Assembly: GCF_028649475.1 (NCBI RefSeq)
Contig: NZ_JAQSIP010000007.1
Span: 225,238 to 289,237, forward strand
Source: Curvibacter cyanobacteriorum
Lineage (GTDB): Bacteria > Pseudomonadota > Gammaproteobacteria > Burkholderiales > Burkholderiaceae_C
Length of the DNA: 64,000 bases
Reading direction: 5' to 3'
Shown: in pieces, positions 48,018-55,944 of the stretch
Layout: each line of letters starts with the position of its first letter
How positions within the stretch are numbered: position 1 is the first letter of the stretch
Position numbers and translations under genes: made by a program
Notes under the pieces: model-generated
The model's database searches: none
What the model was told of the DNA's origin: nothing
What the model saw: the letters and a program-made list of their open reading frames with translations, nothing else

Positions 48018-48455
48018 ATGCGCTTTGCCGAGTTTTCTGTCGGGCAGGTCATCGAGGCCGGCCCCCGCTTGCTGGAGCACACCGAGCTGCTGGCTTTTGC
48101 CCAGCGCTACGACCCGCAGTGGTTCCACACCGAGCCCGACCGCGCTCAGGCAGGCCGCTTTGGCGGCCTGATCGCGAGCGGTTGGCAAACCTGTGGCATC
48201 GCCATGCAAATGGTGGTGGAGAGCGCCTTGCACGGGTCGGAGTCCTTTGCCTCGCCCGGGCTGGCTTACGTCAAATGGCCACACCCGGTGCGCCCGGGGG
48301 ACGCGTTGAGCCTGCGCGCCACGGTGCTGGAGACGCGGCGTTCGCAAAGCCAGCCCACGCTGGGCATCTTGCGCTGGCGTTGGCAGTTGTTCAACCAGGC
48401 CGGGACCGAGGTGCTGGACCTCGAGGCCACCAGCCTGTTCGATTTGCCGCCCTGA
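48018..48455 (+). CDS. MaoC-family (R)-enoyl-CoA hydratase/dehydratase-like protein
   Basis: 145-residue hot-dog-fold protein. The family signature is clear: FAQRYDPQWFHTEPDRAQAGRFGGLIASGWQT, where the D..H..(S/A)SG..T pattern contains the catalytic Asp and His. AYVKWPHPVRPGDALSLRATV matches the second strand block. It starts two bases after the boxA stop, so it belongs to the boxCBA operon; likely roles are hydration of dehydroadipyl-CoA or a related enoyl-CoA, by inference. It converges on the GGDEF gene. Confidence 0.88.
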   Translation: MRFAEFSVGQVIEAGPRLLEHTELLAFAQRYDPQWFHTEPDRAQAGRFGGLIASGWQTCGIAMQMVVESALHGSESFASPGLAYVKWPHPVRPGDALSLRATVLETRRSQSQPTLGILRWRWQLFNQAGTEVLDLEATSLFDLPP

Positions 48456-48479
48456 GGCGTGGCCCGGTCGGGCCCGGCC

Positions 48480-49502
48480 TCAGTGGCTGGTGACCCGGTC
48501 GCGGCCGTTCTTTTTGGACGCGTACAGCGCGGCGTCGGCGCGCGCGATCAGCGAATGGGCGTCGTCACCGGGGCGCAGTTCGGCCAGGCCGCTGGAGATG
48601 GTCACCGTCAGCACCACCTCCTGGGTGCTGCGGTTGCGCAGCTTCATGGCCTTGGTGCGCGCGCGGATGGTCTCCGCGATCTGCAGGGCTTCGACTTTGC
48701 TGGTGTGCGGCAGCACGATGGCGAATTCCTCGCCGCCGTAGCGCGCCACCGCGTGCGCGCTGCGCGTCACCGAGGTGCGCAGGATCTCGCTCAAGCCCTG
48801 AATCACCCGGTCGCCCATCAGGTGGCCGTGGGTGTCGTTGACGCTCTTGAAGTGATCGATGTCGAGCATCAGCAGGCAATGGCTTTCACCCGGCGCCGTC
48901 GGGTGGCTGAGCAGGGCCTGCAGGCGCTGGTCAAAACCCTTGCGGTTGAGCAGGCCCGTCAGCGGGTCGAGCATGGCCTCTTCGCGGGTCCGTTCCAGGT
49001 CGCTGCGCAGGCGCTGGATCTCGCTCTGGCTCTGGCTGACGCGGCTTTGCAGCGCGTCGACGGCCGACTTCATGCCGACGGTGCCCTCGAGCGCGCGCTC
49101 CAGGTGGGGCCGCAGGGGCGTGTTGGGGCTTTGCGATTCCAGCACCTGGGTCAGCTCGTTGAGCTGCACCCCGAAGGTGCCCGCCTGCTGACCGGTCTCC
49201 GAGGCCGACTCGGCCACGGTGGTCATCAGGCGCTGCATCTCATCAGCGATCATCTCCACCTGCTCGGTGTCGGCGGGGGCGATGTGTTCGCGGTACAGGT
49301 TCAGCACCGTCTCGTCGTCCATCGGCAGTGCCTGGCTCAGGCGCAACTCGATGGCGGCATTGAGCTTGGGGTTCATGCCCGAGGCGTACTCGTACCAGAG
49401 CGTGAAGGTCAGTGGGTTGAACGCCGCCGAATGATGCCCCATGTGGGCCAAGGTCAATCGGAGCAGTTCGGCACTTCTCGCTTTGGTTTCGGTGTATCGC
49501 AT
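48480..49502 (-). CDS. Diguanylate cyclase (GGDEF domain)
   Basis: 340 residues. N-terminal helical sensory region (about 1-165; LAHMGHHSAAFNPLTFTLWYEYASGMNPKLN resembles a small conserved input domain seen in other GGDEF proteins), a coiled coil (about 135-170), then a GGDEF domain (about 175-335) with DPLTGLLNRKGFDQ, LDIDHFKSVNDTHGH and the active-site loop YGGEEF. No RxxD inhibitory site is evident in the residues before the loop (SAHAVARYGGEEF). It makes cyclic di-GMP, the second messenger for biofilm and motility. No membrane segment. Standalone; 204 bp of featureless sequence lies upstream. Confidence 0.92.
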   Translation of the reverse strand: MRYTETKARSAELLRLTLAHMGHHSAAFNPLTFTLWYEYASGMNPKLNAAIELRLSQALPMDDETVLNLYREHIAPADTEQVEMIADEMQRLMTTVAESASETGQQAGTFGVQLNELTQVLESQSPNTPLRPHLERALEGTVGMKSAVDALQSRVSQSQSEIQRLRSDLERTREEAMLDPLTGLLNRKGFDQRLQALLSHPTAPGESHCLLMLDIDHFKSVNDTHGHLMGDRVIQGLSEILRTSVTRSAHAVARYGGEEFAIVLPHTSKVEALQIAETIRARTKAMKLRNRSTQEVVLTVTISSGLAELRPGDDAHSLIARADAALYASKKNGRDRVTSH

Positions 49503-49706
49503 GGGGAACCCCGTCGCGCGCCGGGGAGGTGGTTTGTCTGCGCGCAGTCCATGACCCTGGGCCTGTGGCTGTGCATGCGTTCTGTTACATCCAAGTGTAT
49601 GCCAAGCAGGGCGCCGCCTGCGCAGAACCGCGCATTGAATTTGGCGTGCGCAGCCCGGGGGGCGCACGCCGGGTCCCCGCCCGGTGTGGCGCGGGGCGGG
49701 GCGCCG

Positions 49707-50558
49707 TCAGTCGCTTTGGATCAAGGCGCGCACCGGCGCCAGGTCGTGGGCCAGCGCGTCGGCCATGGCCTCAAAGCCAAAGAAGCGCAGGTAGTCCGGC
49801 ACCTGCTGCACCAGCATGTCAAAGCCCGGGTGGTAGCGCACGCCGGCGGCCTCGCAGGCCCGTTGCAACGGCGTGCCGGCGGTCTTCATGAGGATGTCGA
49901 ACACCACGGCCTGCGGGTCCAGCGCCCGCACGTCAAAGGGCAGCGGGTCGTCGGCGCGCAGGCCCAGCGGCGTGGCGTGCACCACCAGGCTGTAGCCCGC
50001 GGGGTCCAGCGTGGCGGGGGCGCGCAAGGGGCAGGCGCTGTCGGCTTGCAGGCGGGCCGCCAGCGCATTGGCGCGACCCGGCACCGCGTCGTACAGGGCC
50101 AGTTCGGCCAGCGGGCGTTCAGACAGCGCGGCGGCAATCGCCATGCCCGCGCCGCCGGTGCCCACCAGCAGCACGCGCTGGCCGGTGGTGGCCACGCCCT
50201 GGTGGTCCAGCGCCTTGACCAGGCCCAGGCCGTCAAACAAAGCCCCTTCCAGGCGGCCGTCGGCCCGGCGCCGCAAGGCGTTCACCGACGCGGCGCGGCG
50301 GCCCGCGGGGTTGCAATGGTCGATCCAGTCCAGCGCCGCGGTCTTGTGCGGGATGGTCAGCCACAGGCCGTCCATGTTGCCGGCGCCCAGCACCCCCCGG
50401 ACAAAGGCTTCGCAGCGCTCGGGGGCCACATGGGCGGGCACCAGCACGGCGTTTTCACCGAAGCGTTGGAACAGGGGGTTGAACAACTGGGGCGCGCGCA
50501 CTTGGGCGACGGGGTCACCCAGCACAAAGAACACCCGGGTCAGGCCATTGATGGACAT
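49707..50558 (-). CDS. Shikimate dehydrogenase paralogue (probable quinate/shikimate catabolism)
   Basis: 283 residues. AroE fold: FVLGDPVAQVRAPQLFNP (the usual SxS substrate motif is altered to VRAP), LTIPHKTAA with the catalytic Lys, LFDGLGLVKAL where Asp is kept but the usual Asn-Thr before it is replaced, and the cofactor loop LLVGTGGAGMAIAAAL. The NRT motif for NADP is missing (ALYDAVPGRANA, an Asp that would favour NAD). These features fit a catabolic, NAD-linked quinate/shikimate dehydrogenase rather than biosynthetic AroE. It is divergent from an IclR regulator and near dehydroshikimate-dehydratase-like genes. The start ATG (MSINGL) has no good ribosome site; an upstream ATG is possible. 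Confidence 0.82.
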   Translation of the reverse strand: MSINGLTRVFFVLGDPVAQVRAPQLFNPLFQRFGENAVLVPAHVAPERCEAFVRGVLGAGNMDGLWLTIPHKTAALDWIDHCNPAGRRAASVNALRRRADGRLEGALFDGLGLVKALDHQGVATTGQRVLLVGTGGAGMAIAAALSERPLAELALYDAVPGRANALAARLQADSACPLRAPATLDPAGYSLVVHATPLGLRADDPLPFDVRALDPQAVVFDILMKTAGTPLQRACEAAGVRYHPGFDMLVQQVPDYLRFFGFEAMADALAHDLAPVRALIQSD

Positions 50559-50663
50559 GAACAGCAGGGCTGCGGGGGAGGCGCAGCGGCAAAACAAGGA
50601 ATGGGCCGCACTATGGCGCCCGTTGGGGGGACGCTCAAGCGGGCGGGGGTGTTTTTGGGCGGT

Positions 50664-50680
50664 GATCGGACGCCGCGTCC
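50664..50680. promoter_or_regulatory. Palindromic operator candidate in IclR/dehydrogenase divergent region
   Basis: TCGGACG-CCG-CGTCCGA is a perfect 7-bp inverted repeat in the 188-bp divergent gap. On the minus strand a TATAAA (50696-50691) lies just upstream and could be the -10 of the dehydrogenase gene, placing the palindrome at its transcription start. A site for the adjacent IclR regulator is likely. Confidence 0.45.
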
Positions 50681-50746
50681 GAAATCGATGCGTTTATAGG
50701 GTTTTTACGTACCCTTGAGCGCGGCCCCGGCGGCTACAAACAGCGC

Positions 50747-51502
50747 ATGGAGATTGACCGACAGAACATCATTGAGGGCCTGGGCAAGGGCCTGCGCGTC
50801 ATCGAGGCTTTCGACGACGAGTTCCCGCGCCTGACGGCCTCCGAGGCCGCCGTGCGGGCCGACCTGTCGCGCACCGCGGCACGGCGCTACCTGCTGAGCC
50901 TGGTCCATTTTGGCTACGCGGAGACCGATGGCAAGCGCTTCTGGCTGGCCCCCCGCATCCTGCGCCTGGGGCAGAGCTACCTCAGCGCCGCCCGCCTGCC
51001 GCGCCTGGTCCAGCCCTTCATCCAGCGCCTGGCCAATGAGTGCGGTGAGAACTTCAACTTCAGCGTGCTCGACGGGCACGAGGTGGTGTACCTGGCGCGC
51101 AGCCAGAGCAACCGCATGGTGTCGATCGGGTTTTCGGTGGGCGCACGCGTGCCGGCCCATGTGGTCACGCCGGGCGCGGCCATCCTGTCGACCTGGGGCG
51201 CGGCCGAGCTGCAAACCTGGGTGGAGCAGCATGAGTTCAGCGCCTTCACCGCCACCACGCCGACCGATGCCGAGTCCTTTTTGCGCGAGGTGCACGCGGC
51301 CCGCGATCAGGGCTACTGGGTGGCCGAGCAGCACCTGAACACCGGCCTGCGCGGCTTTGCCATGCCCGTCAAGACCCGCAAGGGCGAATGCGTGGGCGCG
51401 ATCGGCTCGACCATGACCATGCAACTGAGCCGCGAAGAGGTGGTGGCGCGCCTGCTGCCGCGCGTGGCCGAAGTGGTGCAGACCCTGCGTCAGGTGTTGT
51501 GA
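50747..51502 (+). CDS. IclR-family regulator, PcaR/PobR/PcaU-like
   Basis: 251 residues: N-terminal winged HTH (about 10-75, RVIEAFDDEFPRLTASEAAVRADLSRTAARRYLLSLVHFGY) and C-terminal IclR effector domain (about 80-250) with GFSVGARVPAHVVTPGAAIL and LNTGLRGFAMPVKTRKGECVGAIG. The opening GLGKGLRVIEAF matches the PcaR/PobR/PcaU subgroup, which responds to protocatechuate-pathway aromatics. Its divergence from a shikimate-dehydrogenase paralogue and closeness to dehydroshikimate-dehydratase genes suggest it controls quinate/shikimate use. The effector is not identifiable. Confidence 0.88.
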   Translation: MEIDRQNIIEGLGKGLRVIEAFDDEFPRLTASEAAVRADLSRTAARRYLLSLVHFGYAETDGKRFWLAPRILRLGQSYLSAARLPRLVQPFIQRLANECGENFNFSVLDGHEVVYLARSQSNRMVSIGFSVGARVPAHVVTPGAAILSTWGAAELQTWVEQHEFSAFTATTPTDAESFLREVHAARDQGYWVAEQHLNTGLRGFAMPVKTRKGECVGAIGSTMTMQLSREEVVARLLPRVAEVVQTLRQVL

Positions 51503-51567
51503 GCCGGGGCGGCGTTGGCAGTCCGCTGGGCCCGCCCCCTCGCAGCGCCTGAGCGGGCCGGGCGGCC

Positions 51568-52449
51568 TCAGGCGCGGCGCGTGGCCCAGGGCGGCAGCGG
51601 GGCTGCCTTGCGCAGCACATCGTCGTGCAGCCAGCTGGCGGCACGGCGCGCGCGCGCGGCCACGGTGTCCAGCGGCAGCTGCTGGTAGTCCTCGTTGAAG
51701 ACCTCGAAGCTGTAGTCACCGACATAGCCCAGGCGGTCCAGGCGCAGCGCCAGGTCGGCCAGCGGCTCGCTGTGGGCACCTTCACCCGGGAACACGCGCA
51801 GGCTGCGCGCGGTGGTGATGCGGTCTTCAAAGGTCGGGATCTCGTGCCACATGAAGTCCGACAGCTGGACCAGGAAGATGCGCTCGGGGTCCAGCTCGGC
51901 GATGGCGTCCAGCGGCGTCTTGGCGGCCAGGATGTGGAAGGTGTCCAGGCACAGGCCCAGGTTGGGGCAGTCGGCGTCGCAGACCAGGTCCCAAGCGGTG
52001 ACGAAGTCGTTCACGCTGCGGCCCCAGGACAGGGCCTCGTAGGCGATGCGGATGCCCAGCGGCACGGCCAGCATGGCCAGCTTGCGCAGGTCGGCGGCCA
52101 GGTGGTCCCAGTCGCTGCTGGCGTGGGGCGAGGTGGTGGAGCTCAACACCAGCAGCTGGCTGCCGGACTGGGCGCAGGTTTGCAGCAGGCTCTTGGCAAT
52201 GTCCACCTTGTACTCGTGCAAGGGGCCCGTCAGGCCTTCGTAGTCGCGCAGCACCTGGAACCCCGTGGGCCGCAGGCCGCTGGCCTGCACCGCCTGCACG
52301 GCCTGGGCCACCCCACCGGGGTGGCCCACCAGGTCGCGGGCGTGCAGCATCACCTGCGAGAAGCCAGCCTGGCGCATGGCGGTCAGCCGGGCCTCCAGCG
52401 GGCCGGCCAGGGTGCTGGTGTCCATGCCAAAGCGGTCGAGCAAGTTCAT
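51568..52449 (-). CDS. TIM-barrel 3-dehydroshikimate dehydratase-like protein (QuiC N-terminal-domain type)
   Basis: 293 residues, sugar-phosphate isomerase/epimerase fold. Metal ligands expected for this family are present: Glu in IAYEALSWGRSVNDF, Asp and His in LGLCLDTFHI, Gln in IFLVQLSDFMW, Glu in YSFEVFNEDY. The sequence matches the N-terminal half of the large fused QuiC-type 3-dehydroshikimate dehydratases, which produce protocatechuate. Here it is a separate gene, 13 bp downstream of a gene resembling the C-terminal half. The activity is inferred from family and context. Confidence 0.82.
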   Translation of the reverse strand: MNLLDRFGMDTSTLAGPLEARLTAMRQAGFSQVMLHARDLVGHPGGVAQAVQAVQASGLRPTGFQVLRDYEGLTGPLHEYKVDIAKSLLQTCAQSGSQLLVLSSTTSPHASSDWDHLAADLRKLAMLAVPLGIRIAYEALSWGRSVNDFVTAWDLVCDADCPNLGLCLDTFHILAAKTPLDAIAELDPERIFLVQLSDFMWHEIPTFEDRITTARSLRVFPGEGAHSEPLADLALRLDRLGYVGDYSFEVFNEDYQQLPLDTVAARARRAASWLHDDVLRKAAPLPPWATRRA

Positions 52450-52462
52450 GCGGTGCCCTTGT

Positions 52463-53344
52463 TCAAACGCTGCGGTGGACCAACTCGAACGCCACCGAGC
52501 CCAGCACCTTGCGGGTCAGGGCGCCGCGGTCTTCGGGGTGCAGGGCGCTGGTTTCAATGAACTCGATGCCGCGCGATTTGAGTTCGGCCACCGCCGCGCC
52601 CACGTCGGGCACGCCAAGGCCGATGCGCTCCAGGCTCTCGGGGGCCTGGTCGCTTTCCATCCAGGGATCGGGTTCGATCAGCTGCCACATGAACTGGCCA
52701 CACGGGCTCTTGAGCACCTTGCCCTTGGGAAGGATGCCAAAGCGTTCTTCCTCGGGGATGACGCTGAAGTCGAACATGGTCTCGTAGTAGCGGATCCAGT
52801 CCTCGCTGCGGCCCACGTTGACGTACTGCACCAGGCCAAAGTAGCCCATGCCGCCGAGCGCCGGGGGGTGTTGGTCCACGGTGGGGATGGGTTTGAAGTC
52901 GATGTCGTAGATCGAAAACTCCTGCCATCGGTCCACCAGGTAGAAGCGGCAGCCGCCCGGGCCATGGATGGCGGGGATGTGCAGCTCCATGGCCTGGGCA
53001 TGGCTGGGCACCGCCCAGGCGCCCAGCTCCACGCAGCGGGTGTGGGCGCGCAGCGCGTCGCGCACCCTGAAGGCCACGGCCGAGATCACCGGCCTGTTGT
53101 CGACCACGGCACTGACGCGCGCGTCGTCGGTGTTGGCGTTGACCACCACGTTCATGCTGCCCTGGCGGTACAGCGTCACCTCGCGCGACCGGTGCCGGGC
53201 GATCGGGCGGAAGCCCATCATCTCCAGCACATGGCCCAGGGCTTGGGGGCGGGTGGTGGCGTATTCAACGAATTCGATGCCATCCAGGCCCAGCCGGTTG
53301 GGCATTTCGGGTACGGATTCGCGGTCGTGGCCGGCGTCGGTCAT
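52463..53344 (-). CDS. HPPD-like VOC-superfamily protein (QuiC C-terminal-domain type)
   Basis: 293 residues. N-terminal NRLGLDGIEFVEYATTRPQALGHVLEMMGFRPIARHRSREVTLYRQGSMNVVVNA is the 4-hydroxyphenylpyruvate-dioxygenase-like opening found in the C-terminal half of fused QuiC proteins. The expected iron-binding His positions seem lost: the DHxxxNV-type motif reads GLVQYVNVG and the QHIA-type motif reads ERIGLG, while the C-terminal Glu (VAFELVH) remains. A dioxygenase role is therefore doubtful; a structural partner for the TIM-barrel protein is more likely. AGAGGA precedes the ATG. It is upstream of the TIM-barrel gene, the reverse of domain order in the fusion. Confidence 0.8.
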   Translation of the reverse strand: MTDAGHDRESVPEMPNRLGLDGIEFVEYATTRPQALGHVLEMMGFRPIARHRSREVTLYRQGSMNVVVNANTDDARVSAVVDNRPVISAVAFRVRDALRAHTRCVELGAWAVPSHAQAMELHIPAIHGPGGCRFYLVDRWQEFSIYDIDFKPIPTVDQHPPALGGMGYFGLVQYVNVGRSEDWIRYYETMFDFSVIPEEERFGILPKGKVLKSPCGQFMWQLIEPDPWMESDQAPESLERIGLGVPDVGAAVAELKSRGIEFIETSALHPEDRGALTRKVLGSVAFELVHRSV

Positions 53345-53484
53345 GGGGTCCTCTCTGCTTGTGCATCCAGCGGCGCCCATTTTGCGCCGCCCCTGCCAAG
53401 GCTTCACTGATCCCGCGAGTATGCCGTCAAGCGGGTGCGGGGCGGTCAGACGCCCGCGCGGTCCTGAGGCGGGTCGGGCGCCAA

Positions 53485-53501
53485 TCGCGCAAACCGCGCG
53501 A
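53485..53501. promoter_or_regulatory. Palindrome upstream of second IclR gene
   Basis: TCGCGC-AAACC-GCGCGA, a 6-bp inverted repeat, lies in the 247-bp divergent gap between the VOC gene and the second IclR regulator. It could be an IclR operator. No convincing -35/-10 pair was found nearby. Confidence 0.35.
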
Positions 53502-53591
53502 AATCCGCTCGCTTCGGACGGGGCCTGCCGCTGTCCGGGGGCCCGGGGCCTGGGCCTCAGTTACCCTAGCGGCCAGCTTGGATTGGAGTGA

Positions 53592-54434
53592 ATGGACATG
53601 AGCGGCGTGTTGGAACGGACTATGCGCATCCTGGAGTTGCTGGCGCAGCACGGCCATGGGGTGGAGCTGGCCTTTGTGGCCGACCAGCTCGACATCCCGC
53701 GCAGCGCCGTGCACCGCCTGCTGACCGACCTGGTGCGCTGTGGCTATGTGCGCCAAACGCGTGAGCACGGCGACTACCTGCTGACCACCAAGCTGGTGGC
53801 ATTGGGCTTCAGTTTTTTGAGCCATTCTGGCGTGATCGACATCGCTCAGCCGCTGCTGGACCGGCTGGCCGCCACCTCGGGCGAGCTGGTGCGCCTGGCG
53901 GTGGCCGATGGCCCCCAACTCACCTGGGTGGCCCGCGCCCAGGGGGCCCGTCAGGGCCTGCGCTACGACCCCGACATGGGCAGCACCGCACCGCTGGCCT
54001 GCACCTCGTCGGGCCTGGCCTGGTTGTCGGTGTTGCCCGAGGCCGAGGCGCTGGCCCGCGTCAGCGAGCAGGGCCTGGCCGCGCTGGGGCAATACGGTCC
54101 GCGCGCCCCCACCAGCCTCGACGAGGTGCGGGCCGCCTTGCAAGCCGCCCGCGAGCGCGGCTACAGCCTGGGCCTGGAGACCTACACCGCGGGCTTGAAC
54201 GCCATGGCCGCGCCGGTGCGGCTGGCCGGTCAGCCGCCCTTGGGCACCCTGAGCATTGCAGGCCCGGCGGTGCGCTTCACCCCCGAGCGCATGGCCGCCC
54301 TGGGGCCGGAGCTGCTGGCCTGTGCGGCGCAGCTGGCCGCGGCCAGCGGCAGCTCGCCTTTTTTCAGCCGGCTGGCCGCCGATCTGCGCAACGGATCCAG
54401 TTCACGGACTCAGCTCACGGATCCCGGTCCCTGA
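53592..54434 (+). CDS. IclR-family transcriptional regulator
   Basis: 280 residues: winged HTH (about 1-70, VLERTMRILELLAQHGHGVELAFVADQLDIPRSAVHRLLTDLVRCGYV) and an IclR ligand domain (about 80-260; DMGSTAPLACTSSGLAWLS, GLETYTAGLNAMAAPVRLAGQPPLGTLSIAG). Divergent from the VOC/TIM dehydroshikimate-dehydratase-like pair, which it probably controls. It differs from the first IclR gene in subgroup character, lacking the PcaR-type opening. Ribosome site GGAG four bases from the first ATG (10 from a second at codon 3). The Ser/Arg-rich tail runs into a low-complexity stretch. Confidence 0.88.
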   Translation: MDMSGVLERTMRILELLAQHGHGVELAFVADQLDIPRSAVHRLLTDLVRCGYVRQTREHGDYLLTTKLVALGFSFLSHSGVIDIAQPLLDRLAATSGELVRLAVADGPQLTWVARAQGARQGLRYDPDMGSTAPLACTSSGLAWLSVLPEAEALARVSEQGLAALGQYGPRAPTSLDEVRAALQAARERGYSLGLETYTAGLNAMAAPVRLAGQPPLGTLSIAGPAVRFTPERMAALGPELLACAAQLAAASGSSPFFSRLAADLRNGSSSRTQLTDPGP

Positions 54435-54601
54435 TCCGCGAACCTGACCCGCGTGCCTGACCCGTGCGCCAGACCCGTGCGCCTGATCGGCCCACCGGTC
54501 TCGCGGTGCCGCCCGCGGCGCGCGGGCCCGCCCGAGCGCCGGCATGGCGCGGCGCGAGGTCGGGGTTGACCTGGAGGTTGAGGCTGTCGGTCGGTGTGGC
54601 C

Positions 54602-55786
54602 TCAGCGCAGGCCGGCCTGCAGGGCTTGGCACAGCGGGCTCAGGCTGCGCTGCCAGTCCGGGCTGGCCAGCCAGGCCGGCACGCCGGCCAGGGCCCGGCC
54701 TTGCCAGTGCTGCTGCAGGTAGAAGAAATCGGGGTCCGGGCCCAGCACCTGTTGCGCCGCGTCGGCGGGCTGCAGTCGGCCCCACATCAAGCGCTCGCCC
54801 AGGCGAGCGCCCAGGTAGGCCAGCGCCTGCCGTTGTGAGCCCGGCGACAGCGGGCGCGGCGGGGGGCTGCACAGCAACTGGTCAATCGCATTGACGTGCT
54901 GGATCAACGGTTCGGGCAGCTGCCAGGCCTGCATCAGCAAGGCCCCGACCTCGCTCGCGCACAGGCCCAGTTCGGCTTGTTCTCGGCGGCAGCGGGTCAG
55001 CAGGTCTTGGTCGGCCAGGGCCAGCAAGGTGGCGCTGGGCAGCAGCGAGGCCATGGCCAGCCGACCCAGGAAGGACAGCAGCACCTGGGTTGACAGGGCG
55101 CCCGGGTCGGGCAGGTGGCAGGACTGGGCCAGGCGCAGGCTCAGCTCGCTGGCCAGCGTGCTGGCCCCCCAGACCTGGTCGAAGTACCGTTTCACGGCGG
55201 GGTCGCCGGCCTGGAAGGCGTCCTCCATCATGTAGCGCAGGCAGATGCCGCGCACCGTGTTCAGCCCCAGGTAGGTGACGGCCGGGCCAATGCTCAACAC
55301 CGGGGCCTGCAAGCCAAACAGCGGCGAATTGACGGCCGCCAGCACCTTGGCCGCCACTTGCGGCTCGCCCTGGATCAGGTCGGCCAGGTCGCTGGAGCTG
55401 GCCTGGGCCAGAAAGTCCGGCGCGATCAACTGGTGCAGCGCGCGCGACGGCTGGGGCACGCGCTGCAAGGCCGCCACGATGGCGCGCTGGCGGCCCTCCG
55501 ACAGACTGGCCCGGGGCACCCAGCGCAGCTCGGCGAGGGCCGCCGGGGGCGCTGCGGGCGGGGGCGGGGACAGGGCGCTGTCACCGCGTGGGGGCGCTGA
55601 CGCTGCCGGCGCCTGGGCGGGCGCCGCGAGGGGGCGAGGCCCGGGCGGCTTGGGGGCCTTGGGCGACATCGGGGGCGCAGAAGGTCCGGACGGCCCTGAT
55701 CGGTTGGCACCGCCGCGCCGGCGCCACAGCCAGGCCAGGCCCAGCAGCACCAGAACCAAGACCCCGAGCCCTGTCAGTAATTTCAT
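54602..55786 (-). CDS. Membrane-anchored HDOD-domain protein
   Basis: 394 residues. N-terminal membrane anchor (KLLTGLGVLVLVLLGLAWLWRRR), a Pro/Ala/Ser-rich linker (about 30-95), then a single HDOD domain (about 120-330: LIQGEPQVAAKVLAAVNSPLFGLQAPVLSIGPAVTYLGLNTVRGICL, then VLLSFLGRLAMASLLP). There is no HD phosphohydrolase pair. The ATG has GGAGGAAC just upstream. It is divergent from the pseudo-receiver/TPR gene, with 158 bp between starts, suggesting a joint signalling function. The ligand or partner is unknown; HDOD proteins often work with cyclic di-GMP or two-component pathways. Confidence 0.88.
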   Translation of the reverse strand: MKLLTGLGVLVLVLLGLAWLWRRRGGANRSGPSGPSAPPMSPKAPKPPGPRPLAAPAQAPAASAPPRGDSALSPPPPAAPPAALAELRWVPRASLSEGRQRAIVAALQRVPQPSRALHQLIAPDFLAQASSSDLADLIQGEPQVAAKVLAAVNSPLFGLQAPVLSIGPAVTYLGLNTVRGICLRYMMEDAFQAGDPAVKRYFDQVWGASTLASELSLRLAQSCHLPDPGALSTQVLLSFLGRLAMASLLPSATLLALADQDLLTRCRREQAELGLCASEVGALLMQAWQLPEPLIQHVNAIDQLLCSPPPRPLSPGSQRQALAYLGARLGERLMWGRLQPADAAQQVLGPDPDFFYLQQHWQGRALAGVPAWLASPDWQRSLSPLCQALQAGLR

Positions 55787-55944
55787 TTTTGTTCCTCCTC
55801 TGTGCGATCCGCGACCACGCCCCGGCCTGGTCTGCGGCAAATTCCCTCATTCGGACGCCACACGACCGCTTGGGGGCGCAAGGCCCGGGCGATTCCTGTT
55901 ACAAACACGGTTGCAAAACACGTTCCTGCTTCGATTCTCACCTC

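Noticed and set aside
48459..50699. A 746-residue plus-strand frame over the GGDEF and dehydrogenase genes
   Set aside because: Antisense shadow; the minus-strand genes carry YGGEEF and Rossmann motifs.
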